This document shows positions 34,401 through 42,859 of a stretch of DNA of 64,000 bases, one piece after another. Numbering within the stretch: position 1 is the first letter of the stretch; each line of letters begins with the position of its first letter. This DNA is from Sphaerisporangium album (GTDB lineage Bacteria; Actinomycetota; Actinomycetes; Streptosporangiales; Streptosporangiaceae): positions 434,001-498,000 of the forward strand of contig NZ_QOIL01000003.1 in NCBI RefSeq assembly GCF_003323745.1. Reading direction: 5' to 3'. The notes under the pieces were generated by a model, which was not told the origin of the DNA, ran no database searches, and saw only the letters and a list, made by a program, of their open reading frames with translations. A program made the position numbers and the translations under genes.

Positions 34401-37400
34401 TACTCCATGCGCCACGGGTTGAGTCCCGGCGGTGTGAGCTGCGAGATGCGCCCTTCGGCGTTGTACTGGTACACGGTCGACAGAGCCGTCCGCGGGTCGG
34501 TGACCTGGCGGAGGTGCCCCGTCGTGTCATACGCGTACGACGCCACCGCGGTCGTCTTCATCGCGGATGTCGCAGGGTCGTAGGCGATGTAGGAGATCTG
34601 CTTCACCTGCCCCGCGTAGTCACCCCATCCGGACGTCACGCCGGTGGCGGTCGTGGTCGTCGCGTAGGTGATGTCCATGGCCTTGCAGCCGGTCACCAGC
34701 GTGCCCGAGCAGGTGACGCCAGCCGGGGCGGGGGCGATCATGCGGGTGACGCGGCGCTGCGCGTCGTACACGTAGGCGCTGGTGTTCTCGTCTCCCGGCT
34801 CGTCGACCTGTGTCACCCCCCACGATCCGCCGGACAGGGCGTACACGGTTCGCACGCCTCCGGCGTCGTCATGTGTGAACTGGGTGGCGGAGTTCTTGGT
34901 CACCGTGGAGCCGTCCGCCGCGTCGCCGACACCGGCAAAGGTGCCGTCGGGTTGCAGGGTGTAGGTGAGCTGCCCACCTTCGGGGCCGGTGAAGAGCACG
35001 TATCCGTCGCTGGAATGGTCCTCGAAGGTCATGCCGGAGACGGCCGACGCGCCGGAGGGAAGGGACGCGACCCAGCCGGGTCCGAAGACCCCGGCCGACG
35101 GCGGGGCGAGCGTGGTGTGCCCCCTGCTGACGGCGAGCCCGAAGGCGCTGGCGTCGACGGACTGGACCCCGTAGTCGCCGGTCAGCAGGGCGACGCCGCC
35201 CGGACCGAGTTCTCTGGTCGCGTACGAGGAACCGAAGGCCGTGGCCTCCAGCGTGAAGGTCACCAGGTCTGAGCATTTCTCGGGCGACCCGGGGAAGCAG
35301 GCACGCACCTGCACCGGCCCGTCCCCGCGGCCCGCCAGGGTCACGGCCACGTTCCAGTACAGGTCCGCGAAGTCCTGGGCGGTGTTCGCGCGGGTCTGCG
35401 GCCAGGACACGATGGGGCCGGGGGAGCCCGGCACGCTCACGTCCGCCGTGGGGATCGCGGCCCAACTCCCGGCGCCGGTGACCGTGGAGCGGTATTCGTA
35501 CCGGACCGAGGTACGACCCGGTTCGGCCCTGGAGGCGAGGGTCACCGCGCCCTGCGTGCGGTCGGCCTGCGCGGGCTTGATCACCTCACCCGTGCCCACA
35601 CCGAAGGTGTACCGGGTGACCGGCGAGATGTTGCCCGCCGCGTCGGTGGCGGTCACCGTGAGGGTGTGCAGGCCGTCGGCGGGGTCGATCGTGATGGACG
35701 CCGGATCGCCGGTCGCCCGCTCGGGGGCCGACGGGTCGTCCAGGCCCCACGAGAAGTCTGCGGCGTCGCTGTCGAGCGTGCAGCCGACGGCGGCGGGCTG
35801 CTTGGGGGACCACGCCCCCGAAGGGTAGCTCGAACAGGCGACGGCCGGGGCGGTAGGCGCGGTGCTGTCAATGGTCACGTACTGCCAATTCGACCATGAC
35901 GAGTACAGGCCGCCGTCGTAGGCCCGGGCACGCCACCGGATCTTCCAGGCTTCCGCCAGCGTCGCGGCGGGCACCTTGATCAAGGCGTCGGATCCTGCCG
36001 CGACGCCGGTGACGCTGCCGGACCAGATTGCGCCGGTGCCGTGCGCCGTGTCGGCCGGATCATGCTCGACCGCGAACTCGCCTGTCAGCGTCCCGCCGTC
36101 CGCGTCGTTGAGCTGAGCGCGCAGGGTCGGGGTCGTGGACGCGCTGAGCGTGGTGCCGCCGGAGGTGGCGGACGGTGCCGTGGAGAGCGTCCCGGTGGCC
36201 GGAGCTGCAGCGTAGGTGATGGAAAGCTTCGGTGGGCTGTTGAACTCGATGGTCTCGTCGGAGGAGGTGAACACGCGGTAGTTCGCGGTCGCGGTCTCCG
36301 AGGCGGCGCGCAGCACCAGGCCGTGGTTGGCGGCGCCGCCGGCCCAGGCCTGGACGATGCCGGTGATGTTCCACTTCATGTAGCCGCTGCCGCACACCCC
36401 GGCCTGGGACCCCTCGGTGCTGGTGACGGCGCCCGTGGTGGTGTTGGTGGGCTGGGGGGACCAGTCGATGAGCGAGCCGTCCCAGGCGCTGGTGACCTGC
36501 CGGACCTGGATGCCCGCACCGACCGTGGGGCCGCAGGAGGGGGCGTCCACGTTGCGCAGCACGAGCTGGGCGGCGGTGACGACCGAGGGCAGGCCGGTGG
36601 TGTTGAACCGCAGGTAGGCGCGGTCCTTGTCGCCGGTGGCCTCGGTGCCGGCCTTCATGAACTCGCCGGCGGAGTTGTTGTCGTCCACGAAGATGCTGCT
36701 GACGTCGGTGTCGTCGTTGAGGGGCAGCAGCACGGTCGGGTCGACGGTGACCGGATACTTGGTCGCCGGGTCGGCGAGGAACGACGGGTCGGGGCGAAGC
36801 ACCAGCGCCTGGCCGCCGTCCTTGCCCTCCACCGTTCCGGTGATCTTGCCCAGGCGTCCTCGGTCACCCCGGCGCCCGTGGGTCGCGGCGACCTTGCCGG
36901 ACGTTCCCGCCTCCCACATCGCGGGCGCGGCCGCGGCGGCGACCAGCTTCTTCTTCCCCCCGGTCAACTCCAGGCGGCCGTCCGCGGTGGTGCCCACGGT
37001 CAGCCCTTCGGTCCTGAGGGGGACCTTGAACTCGACGTCCCCGCGCGGACGCTCCCGCAGCACGATGTCGAACCGCATGCCCGTGGGCAGAGCGGTGACG
37101 ACCAGGTCCCCGCCCGGCCCGGCGACCCCGGTGTAGGTGGCCGTGTTGTCCTTGATGGTCGGCTTGGGCAGCTCAGACGGCCAGGACAACGCCAGGGACT
37201 TGCCCGGCTCCCTGGTCATCTTCGCGAACGGCGTCCGCCCTCCGGCGGAGAACTCCAAGTCCGGCTTCACGGCTCTGGCCTTCAGGACGCTGTTCCCCGC
37301 GTCGAAGAGCCGGGGATCCACCGGTGCCCAGCGGCCGTCCTTCTGGACCCGGGCCACACCACTAACGGTCTCGGCGGTGAAGGTTCCGTCCCCGTTGGCG

Positions 37401-37681
37401 TAGGTCTGGCTGGACTCGGTGGTCTCGCCGGTGATCAGGACGCGGCTGCCCTGCAGGCGCGCCGCGAGCGCCGCCGAGACGCGGTCGGGACGTTCGGTGA
37501 CGCGCTCGGGGACGGCGGCCCGCTTGGCGGCGGGCGGGACCGCCGTGGCGGATGCCGTGGGAACGCCTGGCAGGCTGGAAACGCCTACGGCCAGGGTCAG
37601 CGCCGCCACACCGGCTTTCAGGCGGGTCCTTCTTCTGGGCGGTGGCGCCGCCTGCGGGGGTTTGATGGACAGTGAGGCCAC
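31454..37681 (-). CDS. RHS-repeat polymorphic toxin-like protein
   Basis: 2075 residues from GTG 37681, with GGAG 5 nt upstream; the frame is open further upstream but without a signal peptide. Residues 20-46 form a signal peptide (RLKAGVAALTLAVGVSSLPG). An N-terminal DNRLRE-like/beta-sandwich region and FnIII-like segments follow, then RHS/YD repeats (YDAQRRVTRM, YNAEGRISQL, YDTAGRVATLGDG). The RHS core (GARLYNPHTGRFLQMDP, about 1890) is followed by a 150-residue variable tip. The tip contains DGSTANAFRHAFWNAMMVF and ARVIADNHELYG, resembling the DUF6973-type C-terminal domain. The catalytic activity of this tip is not established. Such proteins are cell-surface or released toxins in polymorphic-toxin systems. 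Confidence 0.88.
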   Translation of the reverse strand: MASLSIKPPQAAPPPRRRTRLKAGVAALTLAVGVSSLPGVPTASATAVPPAAKRAAVPERVTERPDRVSAALAARLQGSRVLITGETTESSQTYANGDGTFTAETVSGVARVQKDGRWAPVDPRLFDAGNSVLKARAVKPDLEFSAGGRTPFAKMTREPGKSLALSWPSELPKPTIKDNTATYTGVAGPGGDLVVTALPTGMRFDIVLRERPRGDVEFKVPLRTEGLTVGTTADGRLELTGGKKKLVAAAAAPAMWEAGTSGKVAATHGRRGDRGRLGKITGTVEGKDGGQALVLRPDPSFLADPATKYPVTVDPTVLLPLNDDTDVSSIFVDDNNSAGEFMKAGTEATGDKDRAYLRFNTTGLPSVVTAAQLVLRNVDAPSCGPTVGAGIQVRQVTSAWDGSLIDWSPQPTNTTTGAVTSTEGSQAGVCGSGYMKWNITGIVQAWAGGAANHGLVLRAASETATANYRVFTSSDETIEFNSPPKLSITYAAAPATGTLSTAPSATSGGTTLSASTTPTLRAQLNDADGGTLTGEFAVEHDPADTAHGTGAIWSGSVTGVAAGSDALIKVPAATLAEAWKIRWRARAYDGGLYSSWSNWQYVTIDSTAPTAPAVACSSYPSGAWSPKQPAAVGCTLDSDAADFSWGLDDPSAPERATGDPASITIDPADGLHTLTVTATDAAGNISPVTRYTFGVGTGEVIKPAQADRTQGAVTLASRAEPGRTSVRYEYRSTVTGAGSWAAIPTADVSVPGSPGPIVSWPQTRANTAQDFADLYWNVAVTLAGRGDGPVQVRACFPGSPEKCSDLVTFTLEATAFGSSYATRELGPGGVALLTGDYGVQSVDASAFGLAVSRGHTTLAPPSAGVFGPGWVASLPSGASAVSGMTFEDHSSDGYVLFTGPEGGQLTYTLQPDGTFAGVGDAADGSTVTKNSATQFTHDDAGGVRTVYALSGGSWGVTQVDEPGDENTSAYVYDAQRRVTRMIAPAPAGVTCSGTLVTGCKAMDITYATTTTATGVTSGWGDYAGQVKQISYIAYDPATSAMKTTAVASYAYDTTGHLRQVTDPRTALSTVYQYNAEGRISQLTPPGLNPWRMEYDNQGRIAHVQREAGTTDLTHTISYGVPLNSPVDVTGAQAAAWGQTSGLPRTGTAIFPPSRVPPRGGDGAYAPTGTDYPYGVITYLDVNGRAVNEASFGAGAWQVSSRTYDDGGHIVWALSAGNRALALTPTADVDPFVAGRPTSAERAALLSVTSTYNGLGDLVSWDGPAHRVILSSGSVVTARQHTENTYDEGKPDPQTDYQLLTTTTVKPLVLNGTAAAAPADTHSVKLGYAPIIAGDTSGWDLRKSTTTTTVVGGGNDVVEYQRFDAAGREIERRTPKSNGSDAGTTTTAYFTSGAHPTVSACGNKPQWAGLLCRTGPAAQPVGVVLPITTTTYDYYGQTARVTETSGTTVRTTTTLLDSAGRPKTAQISVAPAAAGGTAVPDTTLTYDAATGLQTHVTAGGSTVVTSYDALGRVQSVTDAEGNVATTTYDTAGRVATLGDGKGTSTFTYGGTDALGKTERREVPTAITASGVGTFTGAYDGDGQLISQGLPNGLTATGRYDVTGKRVALTYSKGTASWLAFSSVPDIDERTVLNSGPGGSVQRYSYDSVGRLKKVADTYAGTCATRQYDFDKNTNRSGLTIYGAAAGGACATSTVVESQTHAYDAADRATDSGYIYDTLGRTIQVPGDQVAGGGDVNVTYHANDLVADLTQGALTKTFTLDPLHRIRTVESQGGLVTGTVVNHYAGDGDSPAWITELDGTWTRNVTCLAGMAAIQKSDGSVKLQIGDLRGNIIATVDNTTTASGVDAYFEQTEYGTPRDQNIVNPDRYGWLGGNQRPADALGGIILMGARLYNPHTGRFLQMDPAQGGSCNDYDYTCASPVENVDLDGRAGIPADEYQNCLYLLSVKECLWGFRLAEVAKDYDRKYHRSWFNSPTDKRNQMGKDGSTANAFRHAFWNAMMVFYFTLKMARVIADNHELYGKETTYSRADLLNNTLGRNIGLGLKAKYRSRTYAQIATAVRGYRLSYWCTNGKRTYQC

Positions 37682-37735
37682 GTTTACTCCACGTGTTGCG
37701 ACCAGTGGATGTACACGTGGAAGGTACGAAATGCT

Positions 37736-37764
37736 CGGCATATTCGCGGCATACGCGCGGCACA
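37736..37764. promoter_or_regulatory. Triple heptamer direct repeat (SARP-box-like)
   Basis: CGGCATA (37736-37742), CGGCATA (37747-37753) and CGGCACA (37758-37764) are spaced at exactly 11 bp with 4-nt gaps. This is the layout SARP proteins bind, usually 8 bp before a -10 box. On the minus strand TACCTT (37726-37721) lies 9 nt past the array, pointing to the RHS gene. Confidence 0.7.
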
Positions 37765-37870
37765 TCGAAAATGTACCGCGCGTATTGAACCGATCTTGTC
37801 ACGGTTCACAGGAAGTTTTAAGGTAGCGGGGTCAGTGGGGATCGGATGCTACGCCACGGGGGCGGATGCC

Positions 37871-38671
37871 GTGCTGTTTCGTGTGCTCGGACCTCTTTCG
37901 GTCAGCGATCACGACGGAAAGTTCATCGACATTTCAAGGAGGAAGAACCGAGGTCTTCTGGCGCTTCTCCTGCTCCACGCGAACGTCGCCGTATCCCAGT
38001 CCTATCTGGTCGAGCACCTGTGGGATGGCCGCCCTCCGAAGTCCGCCGACAGCAATCTCAAGACCTACATATTCCAATTACGGCGCCTGCTCTCGTCCAC
38101 TCACCTGCCGGAACCGCGAATCGTGACGTCGAGGAACGGCTACGCGCTCATGGTGGGGCACGAGGACCTCGATGCGGCGGCGTTCGATCTCCTCGTCGCG
38201 GAAGGCCGCCGACGACTTGCCGACGGCGACCCGAGACGAGCGTACGAGCTTCTGGAGAAGGCTCTGGGACTCTGGCGTGGGGACCCTCTTCACGGGATCG
38301 ACCTGGCCGGGGACCTGGCCCCGTGGGCGGGGCGGTTACGGGAAGAACATGTGTCGGCCACGGAGGACTTCTTCGACGTGAAGTTGAGGCTGGGCCGCAA
38401 TTGGGAATTGATCGGCCGGCTCCGCGCGTGGACTTCCGCGCACACGTTGCGGGAACGCCCTCATGGACAATTGATGCTCGCCCTCCACCGTTCGGGCAGG
38501 CATGCCGAGGCGTTGGACGTCTATCGAAACCTAAGGCACGCGCTGGTGACGCATGTCGGCACGGAGCCGGGGGCCGATGTGCGGGACCTGCATCAGCGAA
38601 TTCTCCGGGACGATCCGGCGTTGCTGCCGGAGAACGGGAACCGGGAGTTCTGGCGATTGTCGATGCGGTGA
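37871..38671 (+). CDS. SARP-family transcriptional regulator
   Basis: 266 residues from GTG 37871 with GGGGCGG upstream; earlier in-frame starts exist (to 37709) but would run through the SARP-box array. It contains the winged-helix DNA-binding part (LFRVLGPLSVSD, RGLLALLLLHANVAVSQSYLVEHLW, DSNLKTYIFQLRRLL) and the BTAD helices (FDLLVAEGRRRL, YELLEKALGLWRGDPL, MLALHRSGRHAEALDVYRNL, LVTHVGTEPGADVRDLHQRIL). It lacks the NB-ARC and TPR modules of AfsR, so it is a short SARP. Divergent from the RHS gene, separated by the triple heptamer. It likely activates that gene and itself (inference). Confidence 0.9.
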   Translation: MLFRVLGPLSVSDHDGKFIDISRRKNRGLLALLLLHANVAVSQSYLVEHLWDGRPPKSADSNLKTYIFQLRRLLSSTHLPEPRIVTSRNGYALMVGHEDLDAAAFDLLVAEGRRRLADGDPRRAYELLEKALGLWRGDPLHGIDLAGDLAPWAGRLREEHVSATEDFFDVKLRLGRNWELIGRLRAWTSAHTLRERPHGQLMLALHRSGRHAEALDVYRNLRHALVTHVGTEPGADVRDLHQRILRDDPALLPENGNREFWRLSMR

Positions 38672-38764
38672 AACCGCGCGACGCCTGCGCCGTCTCATGC
38701 CGCACTCAAGGAGCAAGCCGCATCTCGCGTGCGCGGCGGGTCGAGGCGAGTCGGTGGTGGGACT

Positions 38765-40000
38765 TCAGGGGTGGCCCCAGGTCTCCACTCGGTGGACGTC
38801 GTCCGGGGTCATGTAGCCGAATTCGGTTTCCATGAACGAGGCGATGTGCTTTCGCCATCGGGGTGGGATCTCTTCGACGGCGTGGGGGTAGCAGCGTTCC
38901 AGCCAGGCGGTGGATTCGGGGGTGGCCTTCAGGTATTCGGCGGCGCGGGCGAAGGGGGTGGTCTCGATGCCGGGGACGTGGGCGCAGCCGTACTCGATCA
39001 TCTCCTGGCCACCGTATGGCGGGGGTTGCTGCCATTTGCGGGCCACCGGGCGGTCGGCGGTGATCGTGGTGCGCATCGGGCGTCGTTCGATCGCCGCCTG
39101 GATCAGCTCCTTGTACAGGCACTTGCCGCACCGGCCGCACGGCCCGCGCAGGTCGCCGCGCAGGCACCAGCGCACCTGGTCACGCAGATCGGAGCCGAGT
39201 GCCAGGCGCATCGTCATGGCCTCGCTGATGCCGGCCACGGGCAGGACGATCGGCAGGCCCGCCGCGGCGAACAGGCGACCCCACGGGCCATGCGCCGACC
39301 ACATCGGGTTGTCCGGCGTGTACCGGTGAAGGTACCGGCCGCCGCCGAGCCACCGTGAGCCGATCTCGTAGCCCAGCGCCACCCCGCCGAGGTCCATCGC
39401 GTCCGCCGACAGGATCGCGCCGACGGTCACCGCGTGGTGCTCGGGGTATCCGGGACGGGGGGTACGTAGCAGGAACTCCAGGTCGGACTCGACGGCGGTG
39501 ACGTCCCGGCCGGTCTTGGCCGCCAGCTCGGCGAGCACGTCGGAACGGTAGTGCGTCCACCTGTTCGGGACGCGGGGGTGAGGAACGCGGCGGAAGTGGA
39601 TCAGCGGCGCCTCTGGCAGGATCGCCGCCACGGCCGCGGAGTCGGCGCCGCCGCTGTAGGAGATCGCGAGCCGGGCGCCGCCCTGCCTCGGCGTGCCGGC
39701 GACCGGGCCGGCGTCGATGCCCCAGCCACTGTGCAGCGTCTCGGCGAATCGAGGGGAGATCGGGCGGTCGAAGGTGATCCGTCCACGTGCCCACGGGGCG
39801 ACGATCGTCCAGGCGGCCAGGGCGAGCAGGTCAGGATGGACGGACTCCGGGGCGGCGGGGCGCGGCGCGCGGACCCGGCAGGTGTCGGTGGCGAGCTCGA
39901 CCTCCTGCCCGTCGGTGACGGTACCGGTCAGCCCTTCCCCGGCCCCCAGCCATAGCCGAAGCCGCCAGTCCCCGTCCTCGGCCGCCCACGCCACCCTCAC
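38765..40000 (-). CDS. QueC-like PP-loop ATPase with a four-Cys site (DUF6395-like)
   Basis: 411 residues from GTG 40000 (AGAGG at good spacing); TTG 40045 is an alternative. An unrecognised N-terminal domain of about 110 residues precedes the PP-loop LAISYSGGADSAAVAA (ATP pyrophosphatase motif SGGxDS). Near residue 275 a metal site reads C-x8-C-x2-C-x2-C (in WCLRGDLRGPCGRCGKCLYK), the same spacing as the zinc site of QueC, the 7-cyano-7-deazaguanine synthase. The protein is nearly twice QueC's length and lacks queuosine-pathway neighbours. I believe it belongs to the DUF6395 family, but am not certain; the reaction is unknown. Confidence 0.65.
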   Translation of the reverse strand: MRVAWAAEDGDWRLRLWLGAGEGLTGTVTDGQEVELATDTCRVRAPRPAAPESVHPDLLALAAWTIVAPWARGRITFDRPISPRFAETLHSGWGIDAGPVAGTPRQGGARLAISYSGGADSAAVAAILPEAPLIHFRRVPHPRVPNRWTHYRSDVLAELAAKTGRDVTAVESDLEFLLRTPRPGYPEHHAVTVGAILSADAMDLGGVALGYEIGSRWLGGGRYLHRYTPDNPMWSAHGPWGRLFAAAGLPIVLPVAGISEAMTMRLALGSDLRDQVRWCLRGDLRGPCGRCGKCLYKELIQAAIERRPMRTTITADRPVARKWQQPPPYGGQEMIEYGCAHVPGIETTPFARAAEYLKATPESTAWLERCYPHAVEEIPPRWRKHIASFMETEFGYMTPDDVHRVETWGHP

Positions 40001-40137
40001 GAGCCGACCTCTCGAATCGCCCGCGCGCCCCTCACGAGCCGCCAACCCTGCAAGCCGTCCGCCGCGCGTTCACGAGCCACGCCGCCACCGCGCACATGAG
40101 CCCGCCCGCGAGCCGCCCGATCCACGGTCACGAGCCG
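39997..40137. repeat. Degenerate repeats of TCACGAGCC between two genes
   Basis: TCACGAGCCG or near copies occur at 39997, 40032, 40070 and 40128, with weaker copies near 40094 and 40107. They cover the PP-loop gene start, the spacer and the stop codon of the coiled-coil gene (on the minus strand CGGCTCGTGA supplies that TGA). Looks like decayed short duplications. Confidence 0.5.
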
Positions 40138-40526
40138 GATCTCTCGGAGGGGCCGGCGCCGGCGACGGTGGTCTGCTCGCGGAGTTGTTCGACGGCCTGC
40201 CACAGCAGGACGTCCGTCTGGAGCAGGTGGTCCACGGCGGCGGCCGTCTCGCCCGCCAGGCGGTGCGCGTCCTCGATCTTGGAGGTCAGCGCGGGATCGG
40301 CATGGGGCGAGCCGCCCCTGTCCGTGCCCTTGTCGATGCGCCGCCGCAGCAGCTCGACCTCGCGGCGCAGCTCGACGATCTCGCGCTTGAGCGCCTGCAC
40401 CTCCCACAGGGCGTCCCGGACGTCCTGCCGGTGATCGGCCCGCGTGACGTACCGCCCATCGAACCGCCGAAGTACGGCACGCCGCACCCGCAAGGGCAGC
40501 AACACCCTCATGACAAACCGCGCCAT
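40128..40526 (-). CDS. Coiled-coil protein (DUF6752-like)
   Basis: 132 residues from ATG 40526, with AGGG 8 nt upstream. A short basic N-terminus (RFVMRVLLPLRVRRAVLRRF) is followed by a long coiled coil (VRDALWEVQALKREIVELRREVELLRRRI) and a second helical region (SKIEDAHRLAGETAAAVDHLL, WQAVEQLREQ). The pattern matches actinobacterial DUF6752 proteins, whose function is unknown. It lies upstream of the PP-loop gene on the same strand with a 127-nt gap. Confidence 0.7.
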   Translation of the reverse strand: MARFVMRVLLPLRVRRAVLRRFDGRYVTRADHRQDVRDALWEVQALKREIVELRREVELLRRRIDKGTDRGGSPHADPALTSKIEDAHRLAGETAAAVDHLLQTDVLLWQAVEQLREQTTVAGAGPSERSGS

Positions 40527-40790
40527 GACGGTCACCCTAACGGCAAAACATGATCTACCCGAACCCGACGAAGGCGGTGAGCTTCCGAGCCGTCCCACCG
40601 GCGTCTTTCGTCGTTCTCAGTTCTCGCAAGTTGTCATCAGCGATGTGGGAACGTCAGCGCCGGTTCTGTTGCCCATCTTCCGATCTCGGCTTCAGGCCGA
40701 TCTCTTGGCTCCCCTGTACCTCGCAGCCGGTCAAGGTTGTCGGCCGATATGTTCCGGGTCCTGCCGGCGTCTGCCTCGGTGGGCAGGCGG

Positions 40791-41564
40791 TCAGCGGCCG
40801 GTGAACTCCGGCTTGGTCTTCTGGGTGAAGGCGGTGAGGCCGGTGTGGGCGTCCTCGGTGGCGAAGAGGGCCGAGAAGTGCAGGCGCTCGATTTCCAGGC
40901 CGGTGTCCAGGTCCACATCGAGGCCGTGGTCGATGGCCTGCTTGGCGGCGCGCAGGGCGAGGGGCGGGCCCGCGGCGAAGCGCTCGGCGAGGGCGACGGC
41001 CTCGGTGTGGACGTCGGCGTCGGGGACGACCTTGTCGACCAGGCCCATGGCGAGGGCCTCGGCGGCGTCCACGTGGCGGCCGGTGAAGATCAGGTCCTTG
41101 GCCCGGGCGGGGCCGATCAGCCGGGGCAGGCGCTGGGTGCCGCCGGCGCCGGGGATGATGCCGAGCGCGATCTCGGGTTGCCCGAGCTTGGCGCCCGCGC
41201 CCGCGACGCGGAAGTCGGCGCACAGGGCCAGCTCGCAGCCGCCGCCGAGCGCGTACCCGGTGATCGCGGCGACGACGGGCTTGCCGATCTTCGCGACGGC
41301 GGTGAAGCACGCCTGCAGGCCGCCGGAGTGCGCGGACATCTCGGCGTAGCCCATGTGGGCCATCTCCTTGATGTCCACCCCGGCGGCGAACACGCGCTCG
41401 CCGCCGTAGATCACGACGGCGCGCACGTCCGGGTCGGCGTCCACCTGGCGGGCGCACGCGCCGAGCTCTTGCTGCATCTGGCCGTTGAGGGCGTTCATCT
41501 TCGGCCTGTCCAGGCGGATCGTCGCGATGCCGCCGCCGGACTCGACGCGTACGAACTCTCCCAT
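40791..41564 (-). CDS. Enoyl-CoA hydratase/isomerase family protein
   Basis: 257 residues, usual length. Crotonase fold: N-terminal IATIRLDRPKMNALN, oxyanion-hole strand RVFAAGVDIKEMAHM, the second oxyanion Gly in GYALGGGCELALCADFRVAG, and Glu pair region GQPEIALGIIPGAGGTQRLPRLIG with the catalytic Glu. Likely hydrates 2-enoyl-CoA in fatty acid beta-oxidation, though crotonases vary in substrate. It stands alone here, flanked by unrelated genes; the etf operon in this window is the other obvious beta-oxidation element but is far away. Confidence 0.92.
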   Translation of the reverse strand: MGEFVRVESGGGIATIRLDRPKMNALNGQMQQELGACARQVDADPDVRAVVIYGGERVFAAGVDIKEMAHMGYAEMSAHSGGLQACFTAVAKIGKPVVAAITGYALGGGCELALCADFRVAGAGAKLGQPEIALGIIPGAGGTQRLPRLIGPARAKDLIFTGRHVDAAEALAMGLVDKVVPDADVHTEAVALAERFAAGPPLALRAAKQAIDHGLDVDLDTGLEIERLHFSALFATEDAHTGLTAFTQKTKPEFTGR

Positions 41565-41641
41565 GACGCCCTCCTCAGTGGTACGGCGCCGCGCCCCGGC
41601 GGCGCGGCACCACCACCTTACGGGCGCGGCCGATCACCGGC

Positions 41642-42802
41642 TCACCGTCTCCGGGCCACCGGTGCCGAGCGCGCCCAGGAGACGGCCTCCCGGTAGACGC
41701 GCTCGTACCCGGTGGCCATGTGGACGACATCGAACTCCCTCTCGACGTGCGAGCGGCTGTCGCGCGGGCGGAGGGCTCCGGCGGCCTCGACGGCGGCGGG
41801 CAGCTCGTGCGGCAGGCCGCGGACGAAGCCGGTGACCCCGTCCACGACGACCTCGGGCACCGACCCGCGCCCGAGGGCGACGACGGGCGTCCCGCAGGCC
41901 ATGGCCTCGATCATCACCATGCCGAACGGCTCGTGCCAGGTGATCGGGAAGAGCAGGCAGCGCGCCGCCGCCATCAGCTCGCGCTTGCGGGCGCGGTCCG
42001 CCTCGCCCACATAGCAGGCGTCGGGGCCGAGCCTCGGGCGGACGTGCTCGTCGAAGTAGGCGTGCTCGGACGGCTCGACCAGCTTGCCCGCGAGCACGAT
42101 CCTGCGCCCGGCGGCGCGGGCGGCGTCGATGGCGAGGTGGGCGCCCTTGTCGCCGTTGAAGCGGCCCACCCAGAGCACCCAGTCCTCCTTGCGCTCGCTG
42201 AAGGGGTAGGTCGTGGAGTCCACGGCGTTGTAGACCTGCCCGACCCAGTTGAGGTCGGGCGCGAAGGTCCGCTGGGCCATGGAGATCGACACGAGCGACA
42301 CCTGGTCGCCGAGGGCACGGTAGTACTCGCCGAGCTCGCCGTCGACGGTCCCGTGGCAGGTGACCACGGTCGGGACCGGCCTGCCCGCGGCCGTGAGGGG
42401 GCCGGCGAGCGTGTGGTCGTGCACGAGGTCGACGTCGAGCGTGGCGAGCATCCGGGAGGCCAGCGCGGTGTGCAGTACCTCGGGCATGGGCTCGCCGATG
42501 CGCTCGGACGGCGCCCGCTGGTAGGTGCGCAGGAAGGGCGCCCTGGTCCCGGGCCTGCCGGCCCCGATGAGCGTGACCTCGTGGCCGAGTTTCATGAGCC
42601 CGCCGACGAGGTCGGCCAGCACCGCCTCGATGCCGCCGTACGCCATGGGGGGCACCTCGGACCAGGGTGGCGCGACCATGGCGATGCGCAGGCGCCCGGA
42701 GTCGGCGGGCTCCCGCCGGGCGCGTTGTCCGGGGAAATCTATCGTCGCGGCAATCGACGTCATGTCGGCAACATGCGCTGTATCTGTGTCTATATCTGTC
42801 AT
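41642..42802 (-). CDS. Family GT4 glycosyltransferase
   Basis: 386 residues from ATG 42802; GTG 42829 is possible. GT-B fold: Gly-rich N-terminal loop RIAMVAPPWSEVPPMAYGGIEAVLADLVGGLMKLGHEV, LVHDHTLAGPLT, VLWVGRFNGDKGAHLAIDAARAAG and the donor-binding EX7E region HEPFGMVMIEAMACGTPVVALGRGSVPEVV. It is not a GlgM/GlgA-like sequence in its N-terminus. It follows the debranching-type glucosidase by about 60 nt, suggesting a role in storage polysaccharide or trehalose-related sugars, but the donor and acceptor are unknown. Confidence 0.88.
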   Translation of the reverse strand: MTDIDTDTAHVADMTSIAATIDFPGQRARREPADSGRLRIAMVAPPWSEVPPMAYGGIEAVLADLVGGLMKLGHEVTLIGAGRPGTRAPFLRTYQRAPSERIGEPMPEVLHTALASRMLATLDVDLVHDHTLAGPLTAAGRPVPTVVTCHGTVDGELGEYYRALGDQVSLVSISMAQRTFAPDLNWVGQVYNAVDSTTYPFSERKEDWVLWVGRFNGDKGAHLAIDAARAAGRRIVLAGKLVEPSEHAYFDEHVRPRLGPDACYVGEADRARKRELMAAARCLLFPITWHEPFGMVMIEAMACGTPVVALGRGSVPEVVVDGVTGFVRGLPHELPAAVEAAGALRPRDSRSHVEREFDVVHMATGYERVYREAVSWARSAPVARRR

Positions 42803-42859
42803 GTCGGACGCGCCTTCCCCCGTGTGCACGAGCCCGCGCCGGCCTCCGTACGGTCGTGG

